Assembly (NCBI RefSeq): GCF_002933465.1
Contig: NZ_PSZE01000003.1
Span: forward strand, 124,001-188,000
Length of the DNA: 64,000 nucleotides
Direction: 5' to 3'
Origin: Nocardia nova
GTDB lineage: Bacteria; Actinomycetota; Actinomycetes; Mycobacteriales; Mycobacteriaceae
Positions 51,897-62,642 of this stretch are shown in pieces. Within the stretch, counting starts at the first letter, position 1. Each line of letters begins with the position of its first letter. The notes beneath the pieces were generated by a model. That model was not told the DNA's origin, searched no databases, and saw only the letters and a list, made by a program, of their open reading frames with translations. The position numbers and the translations under genes were made by a program.

Positions 51897-52748
51897 CTAG
51901 CTCTTGACGCCGCCCGCGGTGAGGCCGGAGATGATGCGGCGCTGGAACAGCAAAACCATGATCACCAGCGGCACGGTGACGATGATGCCCGCCGCCATGA
52001 TCGCCGCATACGGCTGGACCAGCGGATCGTTACCGGAGAATCGCGCGATCGCGACCGTGACGGGTTCGGTGCGGTCGACCGAGAGCAGGCTGGCCAGCAG
52101 GTATTCGTTCACCGCGGCGATGAACGCCAGAATCGCCGTGGTGAACACCGCGGGCGCGGCCAGCGGCAGCATCACCAGCCGGAAGGCCTGGAACCGGGTG
52201 GCGCCGTCGATCCGGGCCGCTTCCTCGAGCTCCCATGGCAGCTCGGCGAAGAACGAGGCCAGGACGTAGACCGTCATCGGCAGCACGAACGAGATGTTCG
52301 GGATGATCATCGCCTGGTAGTGCCCGATCCAGCCGATGTTGGTGAACAGCTGGAACAGCGGCGTCACCAGGACGACGACCGGGAACATCGAGGCGCTCAG
52401 GATCAACCCGGCCACGAGGGTCTTACCGCGAAAGGCCATGCGCGCCAAGGCGTAAGCGGCCATCATGCCGATCACCAGTGCGATCACGGTGGTGGTCGCG
52501 CCGATGACGACGCTGTTGGTCAGCGCCCGCCCGAAGTCGTTGCCGCGGCTGGTGTCGAACGCGTTGCGGAAGTTCTCGAAGGTCAGGTGCGTCGGCCACG
52601 GGGTGTTGTCGAAGGTGTAGTCCGGGTCGCGAAAGGCGGTCACCGCCATCCAGTAGAACGGGGCCAGACCCCAGATCAGCACGATCAGCGCACCGACGTA
52701 CACCCGCGCGGACCGCCACGGTTTGCGGCCAGAGGTAGCAGTGGTCAT
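51897..52748 (-). CDS. sugB: ABC transporter permease, trehalose-type SugB (283 aa)
   Basis: Six membrane segments, EAA loop EEAARIDGATRFQAFRLVMLPLAAP near residue 190, characteristic of MalG/SugB-type permeases. Contains AFRDPDYTFDNTPWPTHLTFENF near the N-terminus. The ATG at 52748 overlaps the sugA stop as TGATG. With SugA and LpqY it imports trehalose in mycobacteria (LpqY-SugABC); the ATPase is not adjacent here. Confidence 0.88.
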   Translation of the reverse strand: MTTATSGRKPWRSARVYVGALIVLIWGLAPFYWMAVTAFRDPDYTFDNTPWPTHLTFENFRNAFDTSRGNDFGRALTNSVVIGATTTVIALVIGMMAAYALARMAFRGKTLVAGLILSASMFPVVVLVTPLFQLFTNIGWIGHYQAMIIPNISFVLPMTVYVLASFFAELPWELEEAARIDGATRFQAFRLVMLPLAAPAVFTTAILAFIAAVNEYLLASLLSVDRTEPVTVAIARFSGNDPLVQPYAAIMAAGIIVTVPLVIMVLLFQRRIISGLTAGGVKS

Positions 52749-53782
52749 CAGTGTGCCTTCCGCTGTTCTTCCTGCGTCGCCACCGCGTTGGCACCCAGCA
52801 TCTTCACCAGCACGAATGCCACCGCGAAAATCATCAGGAAGGTGAGCACCGACAGCGCGGCCGCGCTGTTGGAGCCCTGCCGCACCTGATCGACCACCAG
52901 GATCGAAATGGTCCGGGTCGCCGGATTGCCCTGCATCATGATGGCCGGCAGGTCGTAGAGGCGCAGTGCGTCCATAGTCCGGAACAGCACCGCGACCAGC
53001 AGCGCCGGCTTCAGCAGCGGCAGCGTGATGTGGGTGAAGCGCTGCCATGCCGAGGCGCCGTCGACCTTGGCCGCCTCGTACACGTCGTTCGGGATCACCT
53101 GCAGTCCGGCGAGGATCAGCAACGCCATGAACGGGGTGGTCTTCCAGACGTCGGCGATGATCACCGCGAAGCGCGACCACCACGGATCGGTCTGCCACAG
53201 GATGTGCGTGTGCAGCACCCGGTTGACCACGCCGTTGTACTGGAACATGAACTCCCACAACCGGGCGGTCACCGCGGTCGGAATGGCCCAGGGGATCAGC
53301 ACCGCGGCGCGCAACAGCGCCCGCCCGCGGAAGGTCTTGCCCATCACGGTCGCCATGCCGAGGCCGATGCTGGCCTCCAGCGTCACGGTGATCACCGTGA
53401 ACAGCAGGGTGATTCCGATGGCAGCCCAGAACTGGGAACCCAGGTTGCCGGTGGGGCAGGGCTCGGTTCCGCCGCCGGGCAGGGTGCACTGCTGCAGCAG
53501 CCAGTGCGTGTAGTTGCTGAACCCGGCGCTGCCGCCCTCGACGAACATGCCGGTGGCGGGGTCGAGCCCGGCGTCCTTCTGGAACGACATCCACACCGCG
53601 CGCACCACCGGATAGCCGATGACGACCGCGAGCGCCACCAGCACCGGCGCGACGAACAACCACGCGCGGCCCGACCCCTGCGGGAGCCGGAAGCCCCGGG
53701 AGTTGCTGTCGCGCTTCGGTTTCGGGCTCACCGGCTGATCGTCGGGTGGCGCGAGATCGGTCGCACCCGAAGGACTCGACAC
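52748..53782 (-). CDS. sugA: ABC transporter permease, trehalose-type SugA (344 aa)
   Basis: MalF-type permease. N-terminal cytoplasmic tail of about 40 residues, six membrane segments, a periplasmic loop with Cys pair (QQCTLPGGGTEPCPTG) and EAA loop YEAAKVDGASAWQRFTHITLP near residue 240. The GTG at 53782 with AGGAGAG is preferred over TTG at 53788. Middle gene of lpqY-sugA-sugB. Confidence 0.88.
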   Translation of the reverse strand: MSSPSGATDLAPPDDQPVSPKPKRDSNSRGFRLPQGSGRAWLFVAPVLVALAVVIGYPVVRAVWMSFQKDAGLDPATGMFVEGGSAGFSNYTHWLLQQCTLPGGGTEPCPTGNLGSQFWAAIGITLLFTVITVTLEASIGLGMATVMGKTFRGRALLRAAVLIPWAIPTAVTARLWEFMFQYNGVVNRVLHTHILWQTDPWWSRFAVIIADVWKTTPFMALLILAGLQVIPNDVYEAAKVDGASAWQRFTHITLPLLKPALLVAVLFRTMDALRLYDLPAIMMQGNPATRTISILVVDQVRQGSNSAAALSVLTFLMIFAVAFVLVKMLGANAVATQEEQRKAH

Positions 53783-53817
53783 GTTCAACTCTCCTACGGG
53801 GCAGACTGCGGACAGGG

Positions 53818-55155
53818 TCAGGAGCCGGCGGCTTCGATGCCCTTCTGCATGCCGATGATCGCGTCATCGACTGATTTCTTACCGGTCAACGCAGCATATG
53901 CGTTGTCCTGGATGGCCTTCGACACCGCCGGGTAGAAGGGGGTCACCGGACGCGGCACGGCGCTGGCGATCGAATCCTTCAACGCGGGCAGATACGGGAA
54001 CTTCGCGATCAGCGCCGGATCGTCGTACATCGACGACCGCACCGACGGGAACGCACCCTCGGCGACGATGCGCTGGGCGTCCTCGCTGATCAGGAAGCGC
54101 AGGAAGTCCAGCGCGGTGGCCTTGTGCTTGGAGTAGGCGCTGATGGCGGCGTTGTAACCACCGAGCGTGGAGGCGCCGATGCCGTCCTTGCCGGGCAGCG
54201 GGGAGACGCCGAAATTGCCCTTCACCGCGGAGGAGTCGGCCTGGGCCACACCGTAGAAGTTGGGCCAGGTGCGCAGGAACAACAGCTTGCCCGAGGCGAA
54301 GGCGTTCTGGCTCTCGGGCTCCTTGTAGGAGATGGCCTCCTTGGGGATGTCGCCGTTCTTGTAGGCGTCGGTGAGCACCTGCAGGCCGGCGCGCGACTGC
54401 GGGGAGTTCACGGTCGCGGTCTTGCCGTCCGGGCCGACGAACGAGCCGCCGTAGGCGTTGATCACCTCGGCCGCGTTCACGGTCAGACCTTCGTAGGGCG
54501 CGAACTGCCCTGCGTAGCAACCGATTCCGTGATCACGCGCGATATTGCAGTCGGTCAGCAGTTCCGGCCAGGTCTTCGGCGGATTCGGAACCAGATCCTT
54601 GCGGTAGTACAGCAGGCCGCCGTTGGTGTTGCGCGGCGCGGCGTAGAGAGTGCCCTGGTAGGTCGCGCTGGCGACGGTCGGCGAGAGCAGCGTCGAGGTG
54701 TCGAGCGCGAAGGAGTCCTTGAGCGGCTGAATCCAGCCCTTGGCCGCGAACTCGGCGGTCCAGGGCACGTCCAGCGCCATCACGTCGTAGTCGGACTGTT
54801 TGGCCCGCATGTGCTGGGCAAGGTCGTCGTACTGCTGGGAGGCGTCGTTGGACTGCTCTTTGAACGTCACCTGCTCGTTCGGATGGGCGGCGTTCCACCG
54901 GTCGATGAGCTGCTTGACCGCACCGGTCTCGGTGGTGTCCTTACCCTCGACGTAGGTGATCGGACCGCGACCGCCCAGGTTCTGACCGGTCGGGTTGCTG
55001 CCGTCGCCGCTCGAACAGGCGCTCGTCAACCCGGCGGTGAGCAGTGCCACCGACGCGGTGGCCAGCGCGGCGCGGGACACGAGGGACGAGCGTCGTGACG
55101 TGGCGCGCGCGCGAACCCTACGCGCCTTGTTCGAGGACGCCTTGTTCAAAGCCAT
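53818..55155 (-). CDS. lpqY: Trehalose-binding lipoprotein LpqY-like (445 aa)
   Basis: Solute-binding lipoprotein of the carbohydrate uptake 1 (family 1 SBP) type. An unusual 50-residue basic N-terminus precedes the lipobox LTSACSS; mature part has YVEGKDTTETGAVKQLI, DVMALDVPWTAEFAAKGWIQ and YAAPRNTNGGLLYYRKDL, the ligand-binding signatures. First gene of the transporter operon; ATG at 55155. Trehalose as ligand is inferred from gene order with sugA and sugB. Confidence 0.85.
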   Translation of the reverse strand: MALNKASSNKARRVRARATSRRSSLVSRAALATASVALLTAGLTSACSSGDGSNPTGQNLGGRGPITYVEGKDTTETGAVKQLIDRWNAAHPNEQVTFKEQSNDASQQYDDLAQHMRAKQSDYDVMALDVPWTAEFAAKGWIQPLKDSFALDTSTLLSPTVASATYQGTLYAAPRNTNGGLLYYRKDLVPNPPKTWPELLTDCNIARDHGIGCYAGQFAPYEGLTVNAAEVINAYGGSFVGPDGKTATVNSPQSRAGLQVLTDAYKNGDIPKEAISYKEPESQNAFASGKLLFLRTWPNFYGVAQADSSAVKGNFGVSPLPGKDGIGASTLGGYNAAISAYSKHKATALDFLRFLISEDAQRIVAEGAFPSVRSSMYDDPALIAKFPYLPALKDSIASAVPRPVTPFYPAVSKAIQDNAYAALTGKKSVDDAIIGMQKGIEAAGS

Positions 55156-55355
55156 CGATACTCCAGGGTCGTAACGAACACAGGTGCCAAGCGTGAGCGC
55201 CCGCACACTGCGCCGGTTGCACAAGGCAAGATACATTGTTCGGCTGCTCCGTGGGACTCGGCGTCCGCCCCCGCCCTCCGTGGTTACGCGAGCTGCCGCC
55301 TCTGCCACCGGCGATCATGTGGGGATGTCGGTGAGTTCTCGTATCCTGGCGCTCG

Positions 55356-56207
55356 ATGTCGACCCAGATGCCCCAGGACAAGTTGCTCACCCGGATCGGT
55401 GGGCTGTTGCGTCAGGCCGAGTCGACCGACAACGAGCACGAGGCCGAAGCCTTCATGGCGGCCGCCCAGCGCCTGGCGACCCGTTCGTCGATCGACCTGG
55501 CGGTGGCGCGTGCCCATATCGCCGGCCGCGAACGCCGCCCGACGCCGATGCAGAAGGTCGTCCCGATCGGCGAGGCGGGCAAGAAAGGGCTGCGCACCTA
55601 TGTGCAGTTGTTCGTGGCGATCGCCGCGGCCAACGATGTGCGCTGTGACGTGACCCGCACGTCCACGCAGGTGTACGCCTACGGTTTCGACACCGATATC
55701 GCGACGTGCGAGGCGCTGTATACGAGCCTGCTGGTGCAGATGGTGCGTGCCTCGGACCACTACATCAAATCCGGCGCCTACAAATCGGCGACCGTGGAGA
55801 AGGTCGTGGTGGCGACGCGCTGGGGTCGGCCGGTGCAGCGTCGCATACAGGCCCCTGTCGCAGCCGTGACGGCTCGGCTGAATTTCCAGATGGCGTTCGC
55901 CGATCGAATCGGCCGCCGGCTCGCGCAGGTGAAGGCGGATGTGGAGGCCGAGGCGGTGCGCGACGATCCGGTCTCAGCGGAATCCACCGCGGGCACCGCG
56001 CTGGCCCTGCGCAACAAGGACCTCGAGCTCACCGATTTCTACTCCCGCACCTCCGAAGCCCGCGGCACCTGGCGCGGTCCGCAGGAGTCCACCGGGTACT
56101 CGCCGGCCGCGCGCCGGGCGGGCGACCGCGCCGGTCGCACGGCGCGCCTGGGTCTGTCGCCCGAACTGCCCTCGGCTCGCGGCACTCTGGAAGCTCCCGG
56201 GGCATGA
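55356..56207 (+). CDS. DUF2786-domain protein (283 aa)
   Basis: Starts QDKLLTRIGGLLRQAESTDNEHEAEAFMAAAQRLATRSSIDLAVAR, the DUF2786 signature, and continues with VYAYGFDTDIATCEALYTSLLVQM, RLNFQMAFADRIGRRL. Function unknown. ATG at 55356. Divergent from lpqY. Next to a TIGR04338 metallohydrolase-like gene, a frequent pairing in Actinobacteria. Confidence 0.85.
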   Translation: MSTQMPQDKLLTRIGGLLRQAESTDNEHEAEAFMAAAQRLATRSSIDLAVARAHIAGRERRPTPMQKVVPIGEAGKKGLRTYVQLFVAIAAANDVRCDVTRTSTQVYAYGFDTDIATCEALYTSLLVQMVRASDHYIKSGAYKSATVEKVVVATRWGRPVQRRIQAPVAAVTARLNFQMAFADRIGRRLAQVKADVEAEAVRDDPVSAESTAGTALALRNKDLELTDFYSRTSEARGTWRGPQESTGYSPAARRAGDRAGRTARLGLSPELPSARGTLEAPGA

Positions 56208-56454
56208 GGCGCCCCGCCGCATCGATGCCGGCCGCTGCCGGTCGTGGCTGCGGCGACGCCGCCATCGGTCGGTACGCGAAGCGTTCGCCGCGTGCCGGAT
56301 GTCGTCGGCGCACCGGATCGGAGGGCGGGTCGGAGTGTGCGGGCGGGGTGTGGCCCGACCGTAGGCTGGGCGGCCGTGTTCCTGCGCTGATACTCGCCGC
56401 TGCGCCGGTGCGTACTCGCGGCCCGGTGGGGTCGGTTTCAGGAGATGAGCCCCT
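56208..56454. other. Intergenic spacer without recognisable features
   Basis: Between the DUF2786 and TIGR04338 genes on the plus strand; no gene, repeat or hairpin noticed. Confidence 0.35.
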
Positions 56455-56967
56455 GTGACGCAGCGGGATTCGCAGCGCAGCCGGGTCTACGATGCCGAGG
56501 GCCTGGTGCGGCGGATGTTCGAACGAGCCGAGGAGTTCGGGGCTCGCACGGTCGACGTGCACGGATCGCAGCTCACGCTGCCGATCGAGCGGAAGTTCGC
56601 CTCGGTCGAGTCGGTCCAGAGCTATGTGGACCGGGTGCTGGCACTGAATTGGGTACGCGCGCAATGGCTTCGAGCCGGTACCCCGCTCGCCGTGCGGGCC
56701 CGCGCGGGCACCGCGGCGGCGCACTACGAAACCGGCCGCGCCGTCTTGGCCGTCCCACTGCACACCGGCGGGACCGCCTGGGCGCTCCGCGAATTGGTCA
56801 TACTCCACGAACTGGCCCACCACTTGGAGCCGCTCGGCGCCGACCTCGCCCCGCACGGCCCCGAATTCTGCACCCGCTACCTCGAACTGGTCGACGGGGT
56901 CATCGGCCCCGAAGCCGCCCTTCTCCTGCGTGCCACTCTGCACGACTGCGGCGCCCGGGTCGGCTGA
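56455..56967 (+). CDS. TIGR04338-type putative metallohydrolase (170 aa)
   Basis: Contains LRELVILHELAHHLEPLG, a zinc-peptidase-like HExxH (HELAHH), followed by HGPEFCTRYLEL, which gives a probable third ligand. GTG at 56455 after GGAGATG. The frame extends from the end of a 247-bp spacer behind the DUF2786 gene. Function unknown; membrane-independent. Confidence 0.85.
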   Translation: MTQRDSQRSRVYDAEGLVRRMFERAEEFGARTVDVHGSQLTLPIERKFASVESVQSYVDRVLALNWVRAQWLRAGTPLAVRARAGTAAAHYETGRAVLAVPLHTGGTAWALRELVILHELAHHLEPLGADLAPHGPEFCTRYLELVDGVIGPEAALLLRATLHDCGARVG

Positions 56968-57025
56968 ACCACCACGGAACAGGTGTGCCCCGGGCGGTTC
57001 CGGACGATCCGGGGCATGGGAAGCG

Positions 57026-57823
57026 CTACTGCCCAGGTGCCTGCGCCCGCACCGTCGGGTCGATGAGGCCGAAGATCTCGCCCTGGGGAGCCTGAACGAT
57101 CGCGGAGCGGCCGAACGGGGTGTCGTCCGGTCCCATCAGTGCCGTGGCGCCGAGTTCGGTTGCGCGGGAGAGTTTTTCGTCCGTCCCGTCGACCTGGAAC
57201 CAGGTGAGCCAGTAGGGCGGGTTGTCGCCGGGGGCCTTGCCCGCGTCCATGACACCGCCGGCGACGTCCGCGCCGGGCGGGGAGAAGGTCGAATAGACGA
57301 AGTTCTCACCGTCGCCGATTTCGTCGTATGTCCAGCCGAAGACGCGGCGGTAGAACTCCTGCGCGGTGGCGTAGTCGCCGGTGTGCAGTTCGTTCCAACA
57401 GTAGGAGCCGGGTTCGTTGTAGATACCGGCGCCGGTGTGGGCCTTGGCCTGCCAGACGCCGAAAATGCCGCCGGTGGGATCGGAGGCCACGCACATGCGG
57501 CCCACGTCCATGACGTCGAAGGGTGGAGCGAGCACGGTTCCCCCGGCCGCGCCGATGGCCTCGGCGACCGCGTCGACGTCGTCGGCGGCGAGGTAGGTGG
57601 TCCATACCGAGGGCATCGGCGCCTCGCCCATCTTGGGGCCGATTCCGGCGGCCGGTTTACCGCCCAGCATCGCCATCAGATATCCCCCGGCCTCGGGCGG
57701 GCTGTCCATGATCTCCCAGCCCAGCAAACCGGCGTAGAAGTCGCGGGCGGCCTGCGGATCGTCGACCGAACAATCGATCCAGCAGGGCGTACCCTGCGGC
57801 CACGCAGAATCACGAGTGGGCAT
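57026..57823 (-). CDS. VOC-family protein with two glyoxalase-like domains (265 aa)
   Basis: Two homologous halves: GTPCWIDCSVDDPQAARDFYAGLLGWEI in the first and GSYCWNELHTGDYATAQEFYRRVFGWTY in the second, each ending in a strand with D-P-x-G or QGEIFG. Such double-domain proteins in Actinobacteria act as hydroxylase-like or unknown metal enzymes. The metal-binding pattern is not complete in either half, so catalysis is uncertain. ATG at 57823. Confidence 0.85.
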   Translation of the reverse strand: MPTRDSAWPQGTPCWIDCSVDDPQAARDFYAGLLGWEIMDSPPEAGGYLMAMLGGKPAAGIGPKMGEAPMPSVWTTYLAADDVDAVAEAIGAAGGTVLAPPFDVMDVGRMCVASDPTGGIFGVWQAKAHTGAGIYNEPGSYCWNELHTGDYATAQEFYRRVFGWTYDEIGDGENFVYSTFSPPGADVAGGVMDAGKAPGDNPPYWLTWFQVDGTDEKLSRATELGATALMGPDDTPFGRSAIVQAPQGEIFGLIDPTVRAQAPGQ

Positions 57824-57945
57824 TGCGGAACTCCTATCGTGTGTTCGAGCACGTGAGAACTGCCGATGGCACACGATCAGCTAATCACAGAAGGGCGGGT
57901 GGGAAAACCCTCGTCCCGGACCCGCCGAGGCGCGCGAGGGCGCGG

Positions 57946-58917
57946 TCAATCCAGGAGCCGCAGCACCCGCTCCAGCCGGCTTCGCCACCACGCCGTGCGC
58001 TCCGGATCGGGATGGCGGAAGCGTTCCAGGAGTGCGGGATCCGGGGCCGGCGGGGTGCGCGGCACGCTCAGATATCCGTCGACGGGACGTAGCGAATGCG
58101 CGACCACGTCGCCGGCGAACAGATTGACGGTGCCCAGCCCGCAGGCGTGGTCGAGTTCCGGTAGGGCGCCGGCCAGCGCGAGCTGGGCCGACAGTCCGAC
58201 GCTCGTCTCGAGTGCCGAGGAGATCACGCACGGCAGCCCCGCCGCTTGCGCTACCCGCAATGCCCGCCGTACCCCGCCGAGCGGCGTGCATTTCAGGACG
58301 GCGATATCGGCCGCTCCCGCCACCGCGACCCGCAGCGGATCCTCGGCGCGTCGGATGGATTCGTCCGCGGCGATGGGAATCTCGACCCGCCGCCGGACCG
58401 CCGCCAGCTCCTCGATCGTCCGGCACGGTTGCTCGGCGTACTCCAAACCCTCTGCGGCACGGTCGATCTGCCGCAGGTTGGTGACCGCGGTATCGACATC
58501 CCAGACCGCGTTGGCATCGACCCGGACGGCGCCGTCGCGGCCCAGCGCAGCGCGGACGGCCGCCACCCGCTCGATATCCTCGGCGAGCGAGTCGGGATGA
58601 TCAGCGATCTTGACTTTCGCTGTGCGGCAGCCGGATTCGGCGACGATGGAATACGCGCGCTCGGGTCCGACCGCGGGAACGGTGCAATTGACCGGAATGC
58701 GATCCCGGACCGGTTCCGGCCAGCCGGCCTCGATCTGCTCGACCGTGGTGGCGAGCCAGTTCGCGGCCTCGCGGTCGTCGTATTCGACGAACGGGCAGAA
58801 CTCACCCCAGCCGCGCGAGCCTTCCAGCAGCATCCCTTCGCGGACGGTGATGCCGCGGAAGCGAGTCCGCAGCGGAATCGCGTACACCAGGGCGGACGAC
58901 GGATCCAGATCGCTCAC
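57946..58917 (-). CDS. menC: o-Succinylbenzoate synthase (323 aa)
   Basis: Enolase-superfamily enzyme of menaquinone biosynthesis. Catalytic Lys in TAKVKIADHP, metal ligands in VRVDANAVWD, YAEQPCRTI and AADESIRR, and second base in VLKCTPLGG, all in the expected order. GTG at 58917 without a strong ribosome site. The other men genes are not in this window. Confidence 0.88.
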   Translation of the reverse strand: MSDLDPSSALVYAIPLRTRFRGITVREGMLLEGSRGWGEFCPFVEYDDREAANWLATTVEQIEAGWPEPVRDRIPVNCTVPAVGPERAYSIVAESGCRTAKVKIADHPDSLAEDIERVAAVRAALGRDGAVRVDANAVWDVDTAVTNLRQIDRAAEGLEYAEQPCRTIEELAAVRRRVEIPIAADESIRRAEDPLRVAVAGAADIAVLKCTPLGGVRRALRVAQAAGLPCVISSALETSVGLSAQLALAGALPELDHACGLGTVNLFAGDVVAHSLRPVDGYLSVPRTPPAPDPALLERFRHPDPERTAWWRSRLERVLRLLD

Positions 58918-59153
58918 CCGAACCAGCCTAACCACCGCCCGCCTCGCAAACTCGAGCACCGGGGAGCATCCGGAACCCGAGCTCGGAGGGTCCGAGGCGC
59001 CCGGCCCACGCAAGCCGCATCAAGCCGGCCCGCGCAGTTGCGGCCTACCCGTGATCGCCGCCTATCCCGCAGCGACCGATGGAACGGGCGCCGGACATCG
59101 CTCGCCCGGATGCGCTTGCGAATCGCACGCGACCCGCGTTTCCATGAGTAGCT
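58918..59153. other. Spacer between menC and a small membrane protein gene
   Basis: 236 bp with no supported gene; ORFs are shadows. It contains the divergent start of menC and the plus-strand membrane protein gene. Confidence 0.35.
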
Positions 59154-59498
59154 ATGGAGTTTTGGCCGGACCGCCCGCCGCTGCGGCGCGGCGATGCCGT
59201 GCTGAGTGCCATGGTCTATCTGGCCGGTTGCGGTGTGGCGTGGGTGATCTGGCGGTACGGCCTGCCGTACCGAGATATGGCGCGGCAGCGCACTCGGCCG
59301 GGGCACACTCATCTGCCGCCGGCGTACGCCGTGGCGTTCCTGTCCCTGGTCGGTGCGCTGCTGCTGGCCGGGCGGTGGACCCTGCGGGCGTTGCGGGAAC
59401 GCCGCCCGGCCTGGCCCTACGCGCTGCTCACCCTGCCGCTGCTGGCCGAGGCGTGGCTGCTCGGTTTCGCGGCGGCGCTGGTCGTGGTGTCGGTCTGA
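59154..59498 (+). CDS. Small membrane protein of unknown function (114 aa)
   Basis: Three hydrophobic segments (about residues 15-35, 58-75, 90-112) with a basic loop between the first and second. No motif recognised. ATG at 59154. It stands between menC and thiolase genes and its stop is only 3 bp from the thiolase stop on the other strand. Confidence 0.6.
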   Translation: MEFWPDRPPLRRGDAVLSAMVYLAGCGVAWVIWRYGLPYRDMARQRTRPGHTHLPPAYAVAFLSLVGALLLAGRWTLRALRERRPAWPYALLTLPLLAEAWLLGFAAALVVVSV

Positions 59499-59501
59499 GG
59501 A

Positions 59502-60671
59502 TCAGAGCCGCTCGTAGATGGTCGCGTTCGCCAAACCACCTGCCTCGCACATGGTTTGCAGTCCGAAGCGTGCTCCGCGTTCATGCAGTGCGTGGACCAG
59601 CGTAGTCGCCAACCGCGCACCGGAGGCGCCGAGCGGATGACCCAGCGCGATCGCGCCGCCGTTGACGTTCACCCGGGACAGATCCGCGCCGGTGTCGGCG
59701 GCCCAGGCCAGGACCACCGAGGCGAAGGCCTCGTTGACCTCGAACAGATCGATATCGGCCAGCGAAAGGCCCGAGCGCTGCAACACTTTCCGAGTCGCCG
59801 GGATCACCGCGGTGAGCATCAGTAGCGGATCGTCGCCCGCGACCGCGAAACTGTGCAGCCGGGCCAGTGGCGTCAGGCCCAGTTGCGCTGCCTTCTCGCT
59901 GGTCATGATCAGCACCGCCGCGCTGCCGTCGTTGATCTGACTCGCATTGGCGGCGGTCACGTTCCAGCCGATCTCGGGGAATCGGGCGGCATAGGCGTCG
60001 CTGTAGTAGGCGGGACGCAGCCCGGCCAGGGTTTCCAGGGTGCTGCCGACCCGAATGCCCTCGTCGGTACTCAACCCGGCCAACGGCGCCAGTTGTGCCT
60101 CGAAGGATCCGTTCTTCGTTGCGGTGGCGGCCTTTTCGTGGCTGGCGAGCGAGAATTCGTCCATGGCGGTGCGTGCGATGCCCCAGCGCGCCGCGATCAG
60201 TTCCGCGCTGATCCCCTGCGGTACCAACTCGTCCGGATACCGCTCGGCGAAGCCCACGCCGTTGATATCGGTCGCGCCCGCCATACTCGACCCCATCGGC
60301 ACCCGGCTCATCGACTCCAGACCGCCGGCGACGACGATGTCGTAGGCCCCGGCCAGCACGCCCTGCGCGGCGAAGTGGATGGCCTGCTGGCTGCTACCGC
60401 ACTGCCGGTCGACCGTGGTGGCCGGAACGGACTCCGGATATCCGGCCGCGAGCGCGGCCCGGCGGGTGATGTTGACCGACTGCTCGCCGACCTGGGTGAC
60501 CACGCCGCCGATGACGTCGTCGATCAGCGCCGGATCGATCCCGCTGCGCCGCACGACCTCGCGCAGGCTGTGGGCGAACAGGTCGGCCGGATGCAGTTCG
60601 TGCAGCGCTCCGGTGGCTTTGCCCTTCCCGATCGGGGTGCGTACGGCCTCGACGATCACTGCGTCTCTCAT
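59502..60671 (-). CDS. Thiolase / acetyl-CoA C-acyltransferase (389 aa)
   Basis: Catalyses C-C cleavage or Claisen condensation of acyl-CoAs. Nucleophile Cys in VDRQCGSSQQAIHF, conserved VNVNGGAIALGHPLGASGAR and QTMCEAGGLANATIYE near the end. The second Cys motif (normally CVGGGMG) reads CEAGGLAN, as in the fadA-like actinobacterial group. ATG at 60671. Divergent from the HxlR regulator, which probably controls it. Confidence 0.9.
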   Translation of the reverse strand: MRDAVIVEAVRTPIGKGKATGALHELHPADLFAHSLREVVRRSGIDPALIDDVIGGVVTQVGEQSVNITRRAALAAGYPESVPATTVDRQCGSSQQAIHFAAQGVLAGAYDIVVAGGLESMSRVPMGSSMAGATDINGVGFAERYPDELVPQGISAELIAARWGIARTAMDEFSLASHEKAATATKNGSFEAQLAPLAGLSTDEGIRVGSTLETLAGLRPAYYSDAYAARFPEIGWNVTAANASQINDGSAAVLIMTSEKAAQLGLTPLARLHSFAVAGDDPLLMLTAVIPATRKVLQRSGLSLADIDLFEVNEAFASVVLAWAADTGADLSRVNVNGGAIALGHPLGASGARLATTLVHALHERGARFGLQTMCEAGGLANATIYERL

Positions 60672-60705
60672 GGCGATTCCTCCGGTATCGCGCCGTTGCG
60701 ACAAT

Positions 60706-60761
60706 CTGACTTAGTCGCCCTATAGTCAGGGTAGGGGCTGGCATTAGTTATGGCAAGTCAG
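60706..60761. promoter_or_regulatory. AGTCAG half-sites between thiolase and HxlR genes
   Basis: CTGACT at 60706-60711 and AGTCAG at 60724-60729 form an inverted repeat with a 12-bp spacer; a third AGTCAG lies at 60756-60761. They occupy the divergent promoter region and are candidates for the HxlR binding site. Confidence 0.45.
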
Positions 60762-60780
60762 AGTTGGTATGATCGTCGTC

Positions 60781-61284
60781 ATGCCTGTGAAGCTGGAAGG
60801 ATCCCTGCGTGATCTGAATTCGTGGCAGCCGGACGGCTGTTCCATCGTGAAGGCGCTGGATATCGTCGGCACACGCTCGGCGATGCTGATTCTGCGCGAA
60901 TCCCTCTACGGCACCACCCGCTTCGACGGTTTCGCGGCGCGGGTGGGTATCACCGACGCCGCCGCGGCCGCCGCGCTGCGCAAACTCACCGACGCCGGGC
61001 TACTGCGCAAACAGCCGTATCGCGAAGAGGGTAAGCGCACCCGCAACGAGTACGTGCTCACCGATATGGGCCGGGATCTGCTGCCGGTGATCTTCGCGCT
61101 GTGGCAGTGGGGGGACAAATATCTGCAGGGCGGAGTGCCGCCGCTGGAGCGGGTCGAGGACACCACCGGAGAACCGGTGCGGGTGGAATTGCGCAGCGCC
61201 GGAGGCGACGAACTCGCGCTCGAGGATATCCGGGTCCGGGTCAACCAGGACTGGCGCCGGGCGAGCGTCCAGCCCGGGATGTGA
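60781..61284 (+). CDS. HxlR-family transcriptional regulator (167 aa)
   Basis: Winged helix of the HxlR type: PDGCSIVKALDIVGTRSAMLILRESLYGTTRFDGFAARVGI, then RKLTDAGLLRKQPY and EYVLTDMGRDLLPVI. ATG at 60781 (MPVKLEGSL) is preferred over 60769. The Cys in DGCSIV is at the sensing position known in HxlR proteins. It probably regulates the divergent thiolase. Confidence 0.88.
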   Translation: MPVKLEGSLRDLNSWQPDGCSIVKALDIVGTRSAMLILRESLYGTTRFDGFAARVGITDAAAAAALRKLTDAGLLRKQPYREEGKRTRNEYVLTDMGRDLLPVIFALWQWGDKYLQGGVPPLERVEDTTGEPVRVELRSAGGDELALEDIRVRVNQDWRRASVQPGM

Positions 61285-61348
61285 CCGCGCGGCGATGAGA
61301 CGATCGGCGCCGGCATGCGGCGGACCGGTGCGTGAGCCGTTACGATCG

Positions 61349-61380
61349 TGCCCTCGAGCACCCGGAAGCGCTCGAGGGCA
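61349..61380. terminator. Terminator between HxlR regulator and SugC-like gene
   Basis: Perfect 11-bp stem TGCCCTCGAGC/GCTCGAGGGCA, 10-nt loop, 65 bp after the regulator's stop and 15 bp past the stop of the convergent ABC ATPase gene. Confidence 0.6.
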
Positions 61381-61394
61381 ACGAGATTCGAATC

Positions 61395-62474
<1,080 letters not shown>

Positions 62475-62642
62475 GGTGAATCAATCCCTTCACCGGCAGG
62501 AACGTGCCGGACGATCCGAGTAGAGGGGTCGGTGCGCGCCCCACAGTAACCCAGCGGCACGCGCGGGGTGCAGCGGGCGAGTAGCCTCGTCAAGGGCCGC
62601 TGACGGGCCGCGAGAGCAGCTGACCAGACGAAGGAGCATTGG

